Part shown: piece by piece, positions 9,911 through 21,770 of the stretch | Layout of the letters: every line of letters begins with the position of its first letter | How positions within the stretch are numbered: position 1 is the stretch's first letter | Source of the DNA: Temnothorax longispinosus | Taxonomy: Eukaryota > Arthropoda > Insecta > Hymenoptera > Formicidae | Length of the DNA: 64,000 nt | NCBI RefSeq assembly: GCF_030848805.1 | Contig: NC_092360.1 | Coordinates: 15,190,001-15,254,000 of the forward strand | Reading direction: 5' to 3' | Made by a program: the position numbers and the translations under genes | Notes under the pieces: model-generated | The model's database searches: none | Seen by the model: only the letters and a program-made list of their open reading frames with translations | Told to the model about the DNA's origin: nothing

Positions 9911-12478
9911 CCCAGGCAGCATGTTAATATTCTCCGAGTGTTCGATGAATGTTATAACCGTTACGAAATAACTGTTATCTGTGTGTTAGGAGTTCGCACC
10001 TAACTAATGTTCGAAGAATGTTCAGAGAATGTTCGTGGGACATTACGATGTAACGTTTGACGAGCTTTCGTCAAACATTTGGATAACACAAAGCACGGGG
10101 GGATATTTCCTGTATACAGGGGGCAATTTTCGGGAAAGCAGCTTTTGCAAATTATTCATTTCCAATGGCGTATTTAAGATAAATGCTTAAAAGATAGGGA
10201 TCCTTGAACCAAGGGCTAATGCTTTGCTTTCCCGAATTCTTGGGAACAGGAGGACGAAGGGGATAATATTACCCATTTCTTTAATCCTAAATTTGCCACT
10301 GAATGCGCGTAACAGATGGGCCAGCAGGCCAAAAATATAATTTATCTTTCCTTAATTTTTTTGCGAAATCTGTAAAAGGAGGAGAAGGTGAATGAGGGAT
10401 CAAACACACCCTCTCACTACCGTCATTGCCGTAGCGCTAAGAGACAAATGCAAAGCAAATAAAACAAGTAAATTTTCTGCTTTGAAGTTGTATTTTACCA
10501 GACTAAATAAATTGACTATAAACTAAAACTATTTAAGAGAAAACTTTTCAAACATAAAGAAAGAATTTTTAAGTACATTAGAACCCGTTTATAATGTACA
10601 TGCGTTAAATCGGAAAACTGCAACTTTATACGCTAGACGACGTTAAATGCGAGATATATCTCATTTCGTAGGTATCATGCTTGGTGATACGTAATAGCGG
10701 GCAAACATATGTGAGATACATCATAAGTTATTATAAATGGGTTCTACTGTAAGTGCAAAGAACTATTTTAAAACAAAATTAACATGTACTCATATTCATT
10801 TCATATTTCTAAGAACCTAACGTGAGCATCTTATAATAATAAAAAATTGATTTTCATTGACTCAATACAAAATAAAAATACATATCTATCACATATTAGT
10901 CTGGAAGAAATATACATTGATTGACATATGTTAATAAGTTCTATAATTTGTACTATAAAGAAAAGTATATACTATAAATAAATATTATTAAATAATTTGT
11001 ACTACAAAGATCGGTTTAATTTCACTCTCTATACGTAAAACTACGTTTTACGAGTCCGTGCTTAATATTAATATGAACGTAACCACCATTATTTAAAGGC
11101 TTAATATTCACATAGACTGGTGTTTGCACTATACACCGTAGGGGTCTAAAAGCAAGTCAGGATGATCAAGCTTAAGTTCAGTTAGCAACATGTTTAGTTG
11201 AGTCAAATTAACACGTAAAGAACAATACCATCTTCGAAGGCGTACAACTAATGGCTCAATATCTGGTTCTTGATTTGAGTCTGAAAAATTGCTATCAATA
11301 CAATTATTGAAAATTTCAGCCATTCTTGTCGGAGTTAATACTACATTTGTTGAAAGCATTTGCAAAACAGAATCTTCAGCATCATAATCAGTTTGGGTAA
11401 AATCCATAGCATAGTTATTATTAAGTGAAGAGATTATGGGTTCATCACTCAAAAAAGCACTAACATGAGAAGAACTTGTGTTTAGGGAGCAGAGAATAAC
11501 AGTAGGATCATGCGATATCTCCTCTTCCAAAAAAAGTCATCGTCCGATATGTTTTGTGTTGAATTCACTGATATCTGTGCCATTTTCTGAATTTGACGTT
11601 GACCGACAAGTTTTTTTTCCGACATTTTTCCCGACTAATGTTTGTAAAATATCTTATGTGTATATTTTAAGAGATTAACTAAATAGTCTTTTAAATTTCC
11701 ATCTTCCTAATCTGAAATACACGAAAACACTGTAAAAAATCAATTTTCAATAATTATCGTAACAAAAGCAATCATGATTGTCATAGAGACTAATAACCGG
11801 CTACCTCTATGCACGACTAGCCTACAACTTAACGTTAGGCTGATAGCAGAGAACGTTAAGTGTCTACATTTTGTTTTCTGCCATCAGCCTTATAATTTCT
11901 GCATAAGAAGAAACATTATAAACTCACCTGGCATAATGATGTTCACTGTGCAATAATATTTAATTAAAACCCGTGGAAAAGATCTGTGTTCAAGCAGTCC
12001 AAGTTAGGTGAGAGAGAGAAAGGTAGATTGATAACCCTTGCTCACCGCGCTGTTACGATGCGATTCGCGTCTGCATATTGCGGACGAAGGTTAATAACCC
12101 TTTCTTCTCTCTCTTCATAACCTCCTTCTCACTCATTCCCTTTTTGCCTTTTATTCTGTTCATCCCCCCTTGCTCCATTTTCAATTTCCAGTATCCTTTA
12201 TTTGATGATTCGATCCGTTTTTAGAAAAATTCGGACTTGTGTATATTTTGCTACAAGTGTTGGAGCAAAATGTTCCGAAAACATTCGCATCTGAACACAA
12301 AAATAACGCGATTAAAAGGCAAAGTAGTAATAGCTATACCTGCAACGTTCGTTCAACGTTTAGATCATAACTCTTTGAAAGAATTTATTTTCAGAATGTT
12401 AACTGACTGTTCGGAATCAAACAGTAAACATATATAACACAAAATTAACATTCAGCAAACATTAGCATGCTGCCTGGG
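9911..12478 (-). mobile_element. CCCAGG-ended DNA element, 2.57 kb
   Basis: The left end CCCAGGCAGCATGTTAAT is mirrored by ATTAGCATGCTGCCTGGG at the right, with GT flanking both ends (9909-9910 and 12479-12480). Inside are a minus-strand protein remnant (11129-11530) and a pyrimidine-rich stretch near 12100. It shares CCC ends and a 2-bp flanking duplication with the palindromes at 4816, 24492 and 50443. The superfamily is not assigned. Confidence 0.65.
11129..11530 (-). pseudogene. Transposon-type protein remnant
   Basis: A 133-codon frame starts MEEEISHDPT. The first 90 residues are acidic and Ser/Asn-rich. The last 35 (LRRWYCSLRVNLTQLNMLLT ... HPDLLLDP) resemble, from memory, a short helical region of multi-copy insect transposon proteins with the pattern LRxWA...N..LxxLLxxL...HP.LP.D. 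The frame stops just after this block, where such proteins normally continue, so it is truncated, or spliced to an exon not found. It sits inside the CCCAGG element and probably belongs to it. No catalytic motif is visible. Confidence 0.4.
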
Positions 12479-12739
12479 GTTGTTTGATTAGTCATGCAAA
12501 CCTAATAATATAGCGACATTTCTTGTCAATACTTTGATCTTGAAATAGTTCCGGTCAAACAACACAAGTTTTCCTAATATAAATATAAATATTTGTATTC
12601 TCTCATGATATTATGTCATATTCGTAAACACAAATGTTGATACAGATATAGATACATTGCTATAGAATATTTTTACAAGATTTGTCGAGAAAAATAAAGA
12701 GAATTCGCGACATATGTTAAGACCAATTATATACCCATC

Positions 12740-13100
12740 AGTAAATAAAATCCCTAGAATATGACAACAGATTGGCAGCAGATTTGTTCAGGTATCGCAA
12801 CAGATCCGATATCATCCGTGTCCGCATTAAACTCGTGTTTTGCCGGCAAAATCTGCCGATATAATCTGACAGCAAATTGTCGACAGAAACCGAGCAAAAT
12901 TCGTCATTTCGTAAACATTTAAATGGAATACATCTTTTAAATGGTTACAAAACAGCAGATTTTGCTCAGTTTCTGCAATCAATCTGCCATTATACTCTGT
13001 TAGCAGATTCTGTTATATTTCTGCTGGTATTCTATTGACAAAATTTTGCAGCAAACACTTTCAAAATCTGTTCTCGACAGATTTAACTATCCGGGTACCT
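12740..13100. repeat. Sub-repeat region with CAGCAGATTTTGC-type words
   Basis: Short inverted and direct copies of CAGATTTTGC/GCAAAATCTG and CAGAAACCGAGC/GCTCAGTTTCTG are concentrated here, ending about 155 bp upstream of channel exon A. It looks like a MITE rich in sub-repeats, but clear ends were not found. Confidence 0.35.
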
Positions 13101-13254
13101 TATATACAAACAAATATACGGAATTTACTAAAGTTATTAAATATGGTTGAAAACTTATTTAATATGGTTGAATATAGTTGGGTAAAATTAGTTAACATTT
13201 ACGAAAAGTTTGCAAAACCAGTTAGCAATAATATCGTTGTATGTCTGCTTTCAG

Positions 13255-13334
13255 GGTTCGTGTTGAGTATTATGTGAACGAAAACACATTCAAGGAACGA
13301 CTGCAGTTGTACTTCATCAAGAATCAACGTTCGA
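13255..13334 (+). CDS. SLO2: SLO2 exon A: N-terminal cytosolic flank
   Basis: The acceptor tttcag ends at 13254 and the donor gtaagt starts at 13335. One leading base completes an upstream codon, then VRVEYYVNENTFKERLQL ... IKNQRS follows, and the last base A is completed by GT of exon B to give Ser. This block directly precedes S1 in SLO2/KCNT channels and is among the most conserved parts of the N-terminal region. An upstream exon ending two bases into a codon is required but was not found in 1-13254. The Met of the ORF that covers this exon lies in intron and is not a start. Confidence 0.9.
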
Positions 13335-13911
13335 GTAAGTAAAGATTGATTGTAATAAAAAAAGTAAAGATTATTTATCTCTGTTGTGATAAATTTGAAA
13401 TCCTAGATATACATAATTTGAAGCTTTTATGGAAAACTAAAAGATTTCGTAAAATTAATCGCTGGAATTTACATTGTCAATCATAAAAGTGCGTTAATTA
13501 AACTTATATTTTGATGAATTTTGTTTTGTCCTATATTTCCGCGATGAAAGATTGTCGTGATATGATTGTCACAATTGGTATAAAATTGTTTGTTATAATT
13601 TATACATGGTATCGCGTGTTGATACACATCGATTATACATTTGATATCGCATACCTCATGGTAGGAGAGAGATCCGCTGTCATAAACTCGTATCTATATT
13701 TCTATCTCACGCTATTTGATAGCATCATTACATTCCGCACTACATCGTGACATGCGAGATACGTAGTAAAATTAAAATATGTCACGCTTTTATTTATATG
13801 CTTTTACATAACTTAATCCAACTTTCCTGTCGCTTAACTACTGAATTAACTACTGAACATTAGTAATTTAAAATATAACATATGTTTGTATAATATTTTA
13901 AATGAAGTATA

Positions 13912-14239
13912 ACACACTGTTAAATTTATAGGGTTAAATTAAACTCAATTTTGAGTAATTTTTAACCATTTCATAGATCGCCACTGCTCCTACTCAATGT
14001 GTAGTTAGTTTAACTAAAACAATGTTAATTTGACTAAACCAATGAAGTTAAAATAATTCTATTTTAACTTTATTTTTCTATTAAGGTCTTATTGCCCGTT
14101 TTAAGGTTTTATTTTTGTTAATTCTATTTTGTTTCAAACTAATAAATTTTGACGCACATGGTATTTAAAAATAACAAAATATTATCTAACTTATGTTATT
14201 GGTTTAAATTTTATCCTCTCTAACCTTTAACAGTGTAAT
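13912..14239. mobile_element. Short MITE with ACACTGTTAAA ends, in intron A-B
   Basis: The left end ACACTGTTAAATTT and the right end TTTAACAGTGTAA are inverted. The interior has repeated TTAACT/AGTTAA words. The end resembles the TACAC(T)-ended elements at 33590-40927 and 45123-45688. Confidence 0.5.
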
Positions 14240-14340
14240 ATGATAGTATAACAATATGATATGGAGGCAAAAACATTTCTGATAAAAATAATACAACTTT
14301 CGAAATAAGTTTAACTATACATCGCTGCGCCGTATCATTA

Positions 14341-14733
14341 TTATATTTTTAGTATTTTTACCAAATTTGTCGCCGGAAATAGCCGGATTGTCATGAACGA
14401 TCTTCCGGCTTGCCGTAACGCGGTCTTGAAAGCTTTCTTTTGAAATAGCAAAGCCGTTCCAAAGGCAATCTTGAGAATATCGCCGCCATCATTTCCACGG
14501 ATATTCTGAAAGTGCACGATTGTGCTCTTTCGGAACTGTGATGATGGTAACCGATAATAGATATTGCGTTGCCACCAATTCTTCCTAATGGTGTTGGTCT
14601 TTGTATCTGATCTATGCATTAGGACGTGAGCCCAACAGGTCAACGCTTTGCTGCCCTTTGTGAAGTTTGTTGCGGGTAACTTATAGTTAAAGCATCTCGT
14701 TAAAGCTACTTGGACGGTCGATACTCGGTCCAA
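14341..14733 (-). CDS. Unrecognised 130-codon ORF in intron A-B, antisense
   Basis: The frame starts MDRVSTVQVA and ends NLVKILKI. GC content is higher than in the flanking intron. It is rich in Lys, Arg, Thr and Phe, with no membrane segment, cysteine cluster or repeat. No family was recognised. It could be a fragment of a mobile element or a chance ORF in a GC-richer patch. No splice partners or promoter were identified on the minus strand. Confidence 0.15.
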   Translation of the reverse strand: MDRVSTVQVALTRCFNYKLPATNFTKGSKALTCWAHVLMHRSDTKTNTIRKNWWQRNIYYRLPSSQFRKSTIVHFQNIRGNDGGDILKIAFGTALLFQKKAFKTALRQAGRSFMTIRLFPATNLVKILKI

Positions 14734-14841
14734 GCTTAAACCAATCTTTGATCTAAATCTTATTGTTAGTGAATCCTTAGCATATTAACGTAACTTTCCT
14801 TACGCTTAAATTAGTAAATCACGATACATTTGCATTATACA

Positions 14842-15734
14842 TAGGGTAACTCCGGTATGTACGCCGCAGCTAAGGGAAACTTAATTTATTGAGTACTATT
14901 TACTATGTTTAAGGCAAGTAAATTATACCAATAAAAACTTTATACTGTCTACTACTACAAAAAAAAATCAAAACATGAAATATTCATTCCTTGTATTTAA
15001 TAAAAAAAACTTTTAAAAACTCTTGCATTTTTGCCATATATCCCAGAAGAGTGTGTTATATGGCAATATGGCATTCATGGGTGAAATATACGCCTTATAA
15101 AAGATTACAAATAATATTTATAAATAAGGCAATAAAATGTCATAATAAGTTATAAAATGTGTGTAAGAAGTTTATTAAAATGTAAGAATGATAAACAAAT
15201 TATAAAACTGAAAAATTAAAAAAAAATAGAAGAGCGATAGATGCATTAAAGATTATTGCGATTCAAAAAAGAAGGAAAAAGAACACACAGGAAATTTCGA
15301 GTTTTACAAAGTGTCTGTACTATGGCATAAATCCCGCATGCTAACTTGCCGTATATCCTAAACAGGAGAGATATATAAGATATATTAAGTTAAGCAAAAA
15401 ATACAAGAGCTATGCACTTGTATTTTGCTGTATTTCATTATTTACTATCTCTCTACACTTATGTATCATGAAATAAACATTAAACTTTTTACATTCCCTA
15501 CAGTAATCATTTTACATAGGTCGTAACACAAGATCACGTTTCTTACTACGGTGAAAAATCGATTCAACTCACAACAGTTTCGTTAATATTAACAGTAAAG
15601 AACTGAAATTACAACACAATACTAATGTGGCATAAAGGCACATAACAGAATAATTGCGAGCAAGTACCTTCATTTTTTCTATTTTTTCTGACATCTGCGG
15701 CGTAAAACCCCGCGCGGCGTAAATACCAGAGTTA
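14842..15734 (+). mobile_element. MITE-like element, copy 2 (complete)
   Basis: Ends TAGGGTAACTCCGGTATGTA and CGTAAATACCAGAGTTA are imperfect inverted repeats that include a GCCGC/GCGGC core. The left 420 bp match the inverted copy at 1-431. It lies in the intron between channel exons A and B. No coding capacity was seen. Confidence 0.7.
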
Positions 15735-16375
15735 TATATGCTATATAATTTATATATTTAGATGTAGTCTTTTATTATTTTAGATTCTGTTGTGTGCACT
15801 AAATTCCCAGCGAAGATCTTTCAAATTATTTTTTTTATCTTATAAAAGTTTTACTAAAATTATTAAATTTTAGGAAATTTAGAACATTTTGGATTTATAA
15901 CTAAATAAGTTTATGATTGAAGATTATGATAGATATAAGTTTATGATATGCTGTTAATTGTATACTTTTTAGGTAAATAAGGGACATTCAGCATTAGATT
16001 TAACTTGAGATGAAAATATAAAGACAGAGGGAGATATTAGTATTTTAATATTTATATAAAAATAGAACTGTTAAAAAAACTCTTGAAAATATTTATGATA
16101 GAAAATAATATAAAAAGCATTTCTCTCTCATAATTATCTTTAGACTTATTTCTAATCTATAGTATAAATCTTATATAAATCGAAGCGTAGTATTATATTT
16201 CATTTTATTACAATTTAATATAATAAAAAAAAAACAGAAAAGAACTAATATGAGATTATTACGTAATGCAAAAAAAAAGAAAAGAAAATTGAATTTAGTT
16301 ACAGAGATGTACATACATACCTAAACTAAATAAAAATGTAAAAATCACAACAAAGAAATGAAATTTATGTTTCAG

Positions 16376-16475
16376 GTTTGAGAATACGACTTGCCAATCT
16401 CTTCTTCAAGCTCTTAACATGCTTCCTGTATATATTCAGGGTTATTACCGACAGCGATCCAACGTTCGCAGCATG
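16376..16475 (+). CDS. SLO2: SLO2 exon B: S1 segment
   Basis: The acceptor tttcag ends at 16375 and the donor gtaagc starts at 16476. The initial GT completes the Ser codon begun in exon A. It reads LRIRLANLFFKLLTCFLYIF then RVITDSDPTFAA, and the final TG is completed by T of exon C to give Cys. The hydrophobic run is S1. The LRIRL...LLTC.LYI.RV pattern is characteristic of SLO2/KCNT. Confidence 0.92.
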
Positions 16476-18058
16476 GTAAGCTACGTTAAATATCCGAATA
16501 AGTCCTTTTAAACGGAACCTAATAGAAATTTAAAGTTTGCATCAAATTTTTGTTCGCGTTTGAATTTTTCAAATAAAAACTTAAATATTATAAGGATGTA
16601 TCCGACGAAATAACAATTCAGAAATGGACTACTTAAAAATTGTTATTATGTTATACAAAATGCAAAACTGCAATTATTATTGTTTTAATATTTCTATGTA
16701 TTTTTTCACTTTATTTATCTTATGCGAATAAAAGGAAGAATTTCTATGTATTTTATGGCACTGAGAACGCGTTGTCGTTTCTTTGCAGTACCTTTCAATT
16801 AAGTACATATTACTTGACTGACAAATGACAAATTATACTTAATAACAGAAATACTTAATAACAAAATTATAAAGTATTTTTGTTATTAAATTAAAATTGG
16901 GAATATATTCATATTAGTGGAATAAGAATAAAAAGTTCTAAAATAAAAGGGAAATACGGAAAATCTGGAATATCCTATGTATGTAGCAGCACGAATTGCA
17001 ACCGACGTAATGCTGAAAATAAAGGAATTGCTTCATTTGGTTTCATTCCGTTTCGTCGTTGACGGAACGATTTTCTGGAAAAATTTTATCTTTCTAGAAA
17101 TAAGCTCGCTCTAACGTGTGAGCAACGCGATACTCATGCATGATTACAATATTATGCAGCATTCCTATCATGGCTCAGAATAAGACACGGAGATAAGACA
17201 GTAGATACGACGAATACAATACGACGTGATGTTGTTTGCATATATAGATATATGAGAACGGATAAATTTCCAAAAATTTTACGATATTTTTATATATACA
17301 ATATTTTTGAACAAAATAATAAATCTATACTTTAAGAGTGTTTAAATCTAAATATTATTAACGTTTTATAATCAATCTTTTAAAATTGTATAGAACACTA
17401 ATAAGAATCACATTAGGTACTATTCTCGTAAATAATCTTTGATAAACATATATATAGGGATAATCTTGTTAAAAAAAATGTGATTAAAAATGTAATTTAT
17501 TAATAATTTTATACAAGGTTTTATCTTTATTGTTAGATTTCTTAGTAGGTAAATTAGAAATGTTATTTGTTTTAATTGATGTATTTGAGTTGTTGGATAA
17601 TGGAGTTTTTATCATCTATTGATATTTTTTAAGCGAAATTTACTAAAACTAATATTCAAAATAATTTTATAATTAAAATCAATGATTAAGATTCCAATGA
17701 AATTTCCGTTAAAGAGCTATCGATTCCTAATTTTCCGAGAAAACTGTCACTGACGGCAACGGCGATCTCAGTAAAAGTATCTTATCTGTAAGTTTCATAC
17801 ATCAAACGTAAATATTTCAATACGTTCTTGATCGGCTGTATAAGCTTTTTTCGGTATTCGATAGTGTCCTTCCTATTCTTTCCGTGCGACGGTGATATTT
17901 GCGCGTATTCCCCAATGCAACCCAAACGACGTACTTGATATCGAAAACCTATCGAACTCGTCTGATTCGTGCACGCCAAATATCACGCGACAATCCGTCC
18001 CTCCCTATTCACACACTCATCCGTCATTTATAACCCTTCTCTCTCTATCTCTCGCCAG
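16476..18058 (+). other. SLO2: Intron B-C
   Basis: 1583 bp, AT-rich. No transposon ends or RNA gene were recognised. The ORFs at 16640-16828 and 17782-17979 have no coding signs. Confidence 0.7.
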
Positions 18059-18257
18059 TTACGGTTGCACACCCGGCAACAAGACCGAGTTTCTCGCGTC
18101 ACAGAACTTGACGGAGGAGGAGTTCCAAGACCACCCGACCATCAATTGGGATGCGATCCTGTGGGTCAGACGACCCTTAGAGTTGTGGGTTGTTCAAGTC
18201 ATCTTGGCTATGGTGTCGTTAACCGAAGCTTTACTGCTTGCCTACCTCGGTTACAAG
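18059..18257 (+). CDS. SLO2: SLO2 exon C: S1-S2 loop and S2
   Basis: The acceptor ctcgccag ends at 18058 and the donor gtacgt starts at 18258, in phase 0. The exon reads (C)YGCTPGNKTEF, an acidic loop, then WDAILWVRRPLELWVVQVIL and the rest of S2 ending YLGYK. Two N-glycosylation sequons, NKT and NLT, lie in the extracellular loop. The paired cysteines (CYGC) and the ILWV.R...LW..QV pattern match the KCNT family. The frame is open for 166 bp upstream, but the acceptor and the phase match to exon B place the border at 18059. Confidence 0.92.
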
Positions 18258-19319
18258 GTACGTCATCCTTCCCTCCTGCAAATAAATTCTGTTTTTATTA
18301 CTTACGACTTATATTCGACTGCTGCTTGAGCACGCTTTCGTTATTTTATTGGCTTGCTTGCCGAAGAATTTTATGATTTTTTTACGATTAAAATATTTTT
18401 TTTCTCAAGATAATTAGGCTATGCTAGAATGTAAAGCGATAATGTATATTGCGATTTTCTTGTACATGTAAAATTACTTGCATAAATAATTACATTACAT
18501 ATATACAATAGTGGAATCATAAATTTTATTTCTAAAAATCTAGATTTATTTTATAACTAATATAAAAAATAGTATAAATTGTAGATATACGCGTATTATT
18601 GAATTAAACAATTACAAAATAAAAATAATTGTAACTATCTATTAAAAATCTAACCTTTTGCTGTCACAAATTTCAAATCGGGCTTTAAAGTCTCGCATAC
18701 AAAATCTCAATGAGTATCGACGCTACCTTCCTTCATCAAATTAATAATAGAGTTTATGACATGTAATTTTGAATGCATTGTGATGGGAAACTGGCGTTTC
18801 AAAAGACAGGTAAGTTTACGTATGTAGCAGATCATTACTATAAGTCGCCTGAAATGATGAAAAAACGTGTCCTTAACATTTTTCTGTACCTATTGAAGTG
18901 TCGGAAGTTATTCTTGGGGTCTTTCTGAATCGTTTGGTACTAGGCCGATATTTTTAGGGCCGATAGTTCTGTACATAGGTATTAAAGATTGAGAAGAGTC
19001 CGAAGTCGGTATGCGGCGCGCGGCGTGGCAAACACGTTACGACTCGTTTTATTTAAAAAATCATAACTCACTAACAAATTGACGAAGCTTAATGATTAAA
19101 CACGCAAATTAAAGCTAAAAGTAGTGCGAATGAGAAAAAAATATGAGATAATTATTAATTAAATAAGAATACTTAATTTCGTCGCCGCAAATTTGGTAAT
19201 TTTTAAATGGTACAGAAGGACTTTAAAAACTTAAAGAATGCTAGAAAAAGAATTTTTGAATAAGAAAAAACGAATTTGAAGTGTGACAGATATTTTTTAT
19301 GTAAAAAAATTAATTTATT

Positions 19320-19450
19320 ATTTATTATTATTATTATTAATATTATTATTATTATTTATTGTTTATTATTATTATTATTTATTTATTATTTATTATTTAT
19401 TTTTAATTTTTTTATTAATTTATTAATTTATTAATTTTTTTTATTTTTTT
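19320..19450. repeat. TTA/TTTA microsatellite
   Basis: Degenerate (TTA)n and (TTTA)n tract directly upstream of the cysteine-cluster remnant. It also supplies a T-rich stretch before the acceptor-like ttaatag. Confidence 0.85.
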
Positions 19451-19464
19451 TTCTTAAATTAATA

Positions 19465-19656
19465 GCATGTAAATGCAAATCAAATTGCACCGGGTCATGT
19501 GGCTGCAAAAAGGCAGGGTTAAGATGTTCTGACCTCTGTGCTAATTGCAAACAGAACGGCTGCCTAAATATGTTTGTATCTGACGAAATGAGCGATTCCG
19601 AATCGGATGAAGACTATTCAAATAGTGCAAATGAAGAAGAAGAAGAAGAAGATTAA
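19465..19656 (+). pseudogene. CXC-type cysteine-cluster protein remnant
   Basis: An open frame of 63 codons ends at TAA (19654-19656). It reads ACKCKSNCTGSCGCKKAGL, then RCSDLCANCKQNGCLN, then a Ser/Asp/Glu-rich acidic tail. The regular CxC...C..SCGCKKAGLRCS..C..C...CxN pattern resembles CXC/tesmin-type zinc-binding clusters often found at the C-terminus of insect transposon proteins. There is no Met; an acceptor-like ttaatag just upstream suggests a terminal exon. The rest of the protein was not found. Likely a transposon relic in the SLO2 intron. Confidence 0.5.
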
Positions 19657-20397
19657 CAACTAATTTCCATCGTATCTCTTCTATGGCGGTTATAAATTAT
19701 TTAAATATTCATATTTCCTCGATTTTTCACTGTACAGAAATGAATAAAACACGAAATTCTTTAAACAATCAATATTTTGGTGAGATTTAGAACAAGCTCT
19801 TTTCTTTAAAATTTAGCCTGCGTTTGTTTATTCCCATTGGAAAAATAAAATCTATAATATACGTTATGCTCCCAATGTGAATAAACGAACGCAAGCTTAG
19901 TCGAAAAAATTTGTTTCATGCCTCCCCAAAATATTGAAGCTCTGAAGGCTAATTTGGTGAAGACAGCAGCATCGAGATTCTGCGTGCTACGAAATTTTGA
20001 AGCCCAATTGTTTGTAGAAATTTGTGAAGTCAGAAGATGGACATTTTTTTAGTAGTTATTATAATTTTATATTATAAATTATTATATTATGATTAATCAA
20101 TTCAATAAAATATGTATATAATACACTTTATACTGCTTTTTATTTTAATTATAAAATAAATCTATTTTTATAGGAACACAATTTATGGCATAACTATATG
20201 CCATAAATTATATTATATTAAATTATATTATATATTTTATATGATGTATTTTACTTTTAATTGAAGTAATTATGTTAAAGATTAATAAGAAATATATTTT
20301 ATCAATAAAAAAATATTTTGTTTATTTAAATTTAAAAACTTAAAAAATTAACGTTTATGTTCAATAAATGTTTTTTTTTGTGTCTGTATAATATGTA

Positions 20398-21472
20398 TAC
20401 AGGGTGTCAATTTGAAAACTTTCAGTCGGAATATCTCGGAAAATAGCAGATATCAAAACACGGTTTGAAAAAAATAAGAGACATATTTTGATTTTAAAAA
20501 ATTTAACCTTGGGTGGAAGCGTCATGGTCAAATAAAGGACAACTTAATTTTTTTTAATAAACACATAATTTTTTAAACATCTACGTTTGTAACTCTTCTC
20601 ATTACTAACTCAACGTGCTATGATCCAAAATCGTCGAAAGTCGAATGACCAAATGTAGGCTCACAGTGTTATTATCTTTGTACATGTTATGAGACACCTT
20701 TTGTAGTTTTGCAATTTTTACTAAGTAAATAAATTATATATCTAGTTTACTTAAACTGATAAGTTCAGCGAGTGCTAATTCGTAGTATAAGTCACGATAA
20801 TTCCGCGTGTCAAATCAAAATCGAACGGATTTTGTTGTTAGACTGCTATTTTTGTTCGTATTTGTTATATTTGTGGATATGGGCAATGTCATGATGACTT
20901 AGTTTGGTATGTAGAATCACTATATTAACACTTGTAATAAGAATTAGCACTCATTGTACTTACCAGTTTAAGTAAACTAGAAAAAAATGTCAATCACCTA
21001 CGTCCAACAATTAATATTAAAATTTGAAGAAACAGAATCAATAGCAAACAAAAACAGAACTGTACAAAGAATAGTGAATGTAGCAACTCAACTTGAAATG
21101 TTAGGTCATTATGCAATGAATCCAACATTGTCGATTCACAAAACTGCAGCTGCAAAAGGTGTCTCATAACATGTATAAAAACAATAATACTGTGAGCCTG
21201 CATTAGACCTTCGACGACTTTGGATCATAGCACGTTGACCTCGTAATGAAAAGAGCTACTGGCTACAAACCTATAAGTGTTTAAAAAAATTATGTCTTTT
21301 TAAAAAAATTAAGTTGACCTTTATTTGACCATGACGCCTCCACCCAAGGTCAAATTTTTTTAAATCAAAGTATGTTCCTTTTGCTACCCTATATTCTCTC
21401 TAAACCGTGTTTTGATATCTTTACTAGTTCCCGAGATATTCCGACTGAAAGTTTTCAAATTGACACCCTGTA
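20398..21472 (+). mobile_element. Tc1/mariner-type element with long inverted arms
   Basis: Ends TACAGGGTGTCAATTTG and CAAATTGACACCCTGTA are flanked by TA on both sides (20396-20397 and 21473-21474). Inverted similarity extends more than 300 bp inward on each side, and the core carries the start of a transposase (20987-21169). This is an internally deleted, non-autonomous derivative. Confidence 0.8.
20987..21169 (+). pseudogene. Truncated Tc1-like transposase N-terminus
   Basis: A 60-codon frame, MSITYVQQLILKFEETESIA ... TVQRIVNVATQLEML ... PTLSIHKTAAAKGVS, matches the first helix-turn-helix region of Tc1/IS630-type transposases (pattern LI..FEETGSV.N..R...R..N...V...) as remembered. The frame stops before the second DNA-binding motif, and no DDE catalytic region remains. 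It starts with its own Met inside the inverted-arm element. Confidence 0.55.
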
Positions 21473-21728
21473 TAATCTATTATATCTAATAAACTTTTTT
21501 CTATTATTAGCTTATTTTTTATATAATTTTTTCTTTATATATTTAAAAAACAGTATTTTTTAAGTAACATTCTTGTAATTAACGCATTTAAAAGGTAATT
21601 TTTATACTGCAATAAAACTACGTAAACAAATTATTTTGTGCAATTATAATGCACGCTGTAAAGCTACTAAAAATATCAATCCATAATTAGTTTAATAAAC
21701 GTACCTATTATCGTATTATTGTATTTTA

Positions 21729-21732
<4 letters not shown>

Positions 21733-21765
<33 letters not shown>
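21733..21765. repeat. (AT)n microsatellite
   Basis: About 15 AT units followed by a T run. Confidence 0.95.

Positions 21766-21770
<5 letters not shown>

Noticed and set aside
17892..18058. Start of the SLO2 exon C ORF taken as a translation start
   Set aside because: The acceptor at 18058 and the split Cys codon shared with exon B show that this part is intron.
17969..18376. 135-codon ORF in another frame across exon C
   Set aside because: Alternative-frame shadow of the channel exon, without family similarity.
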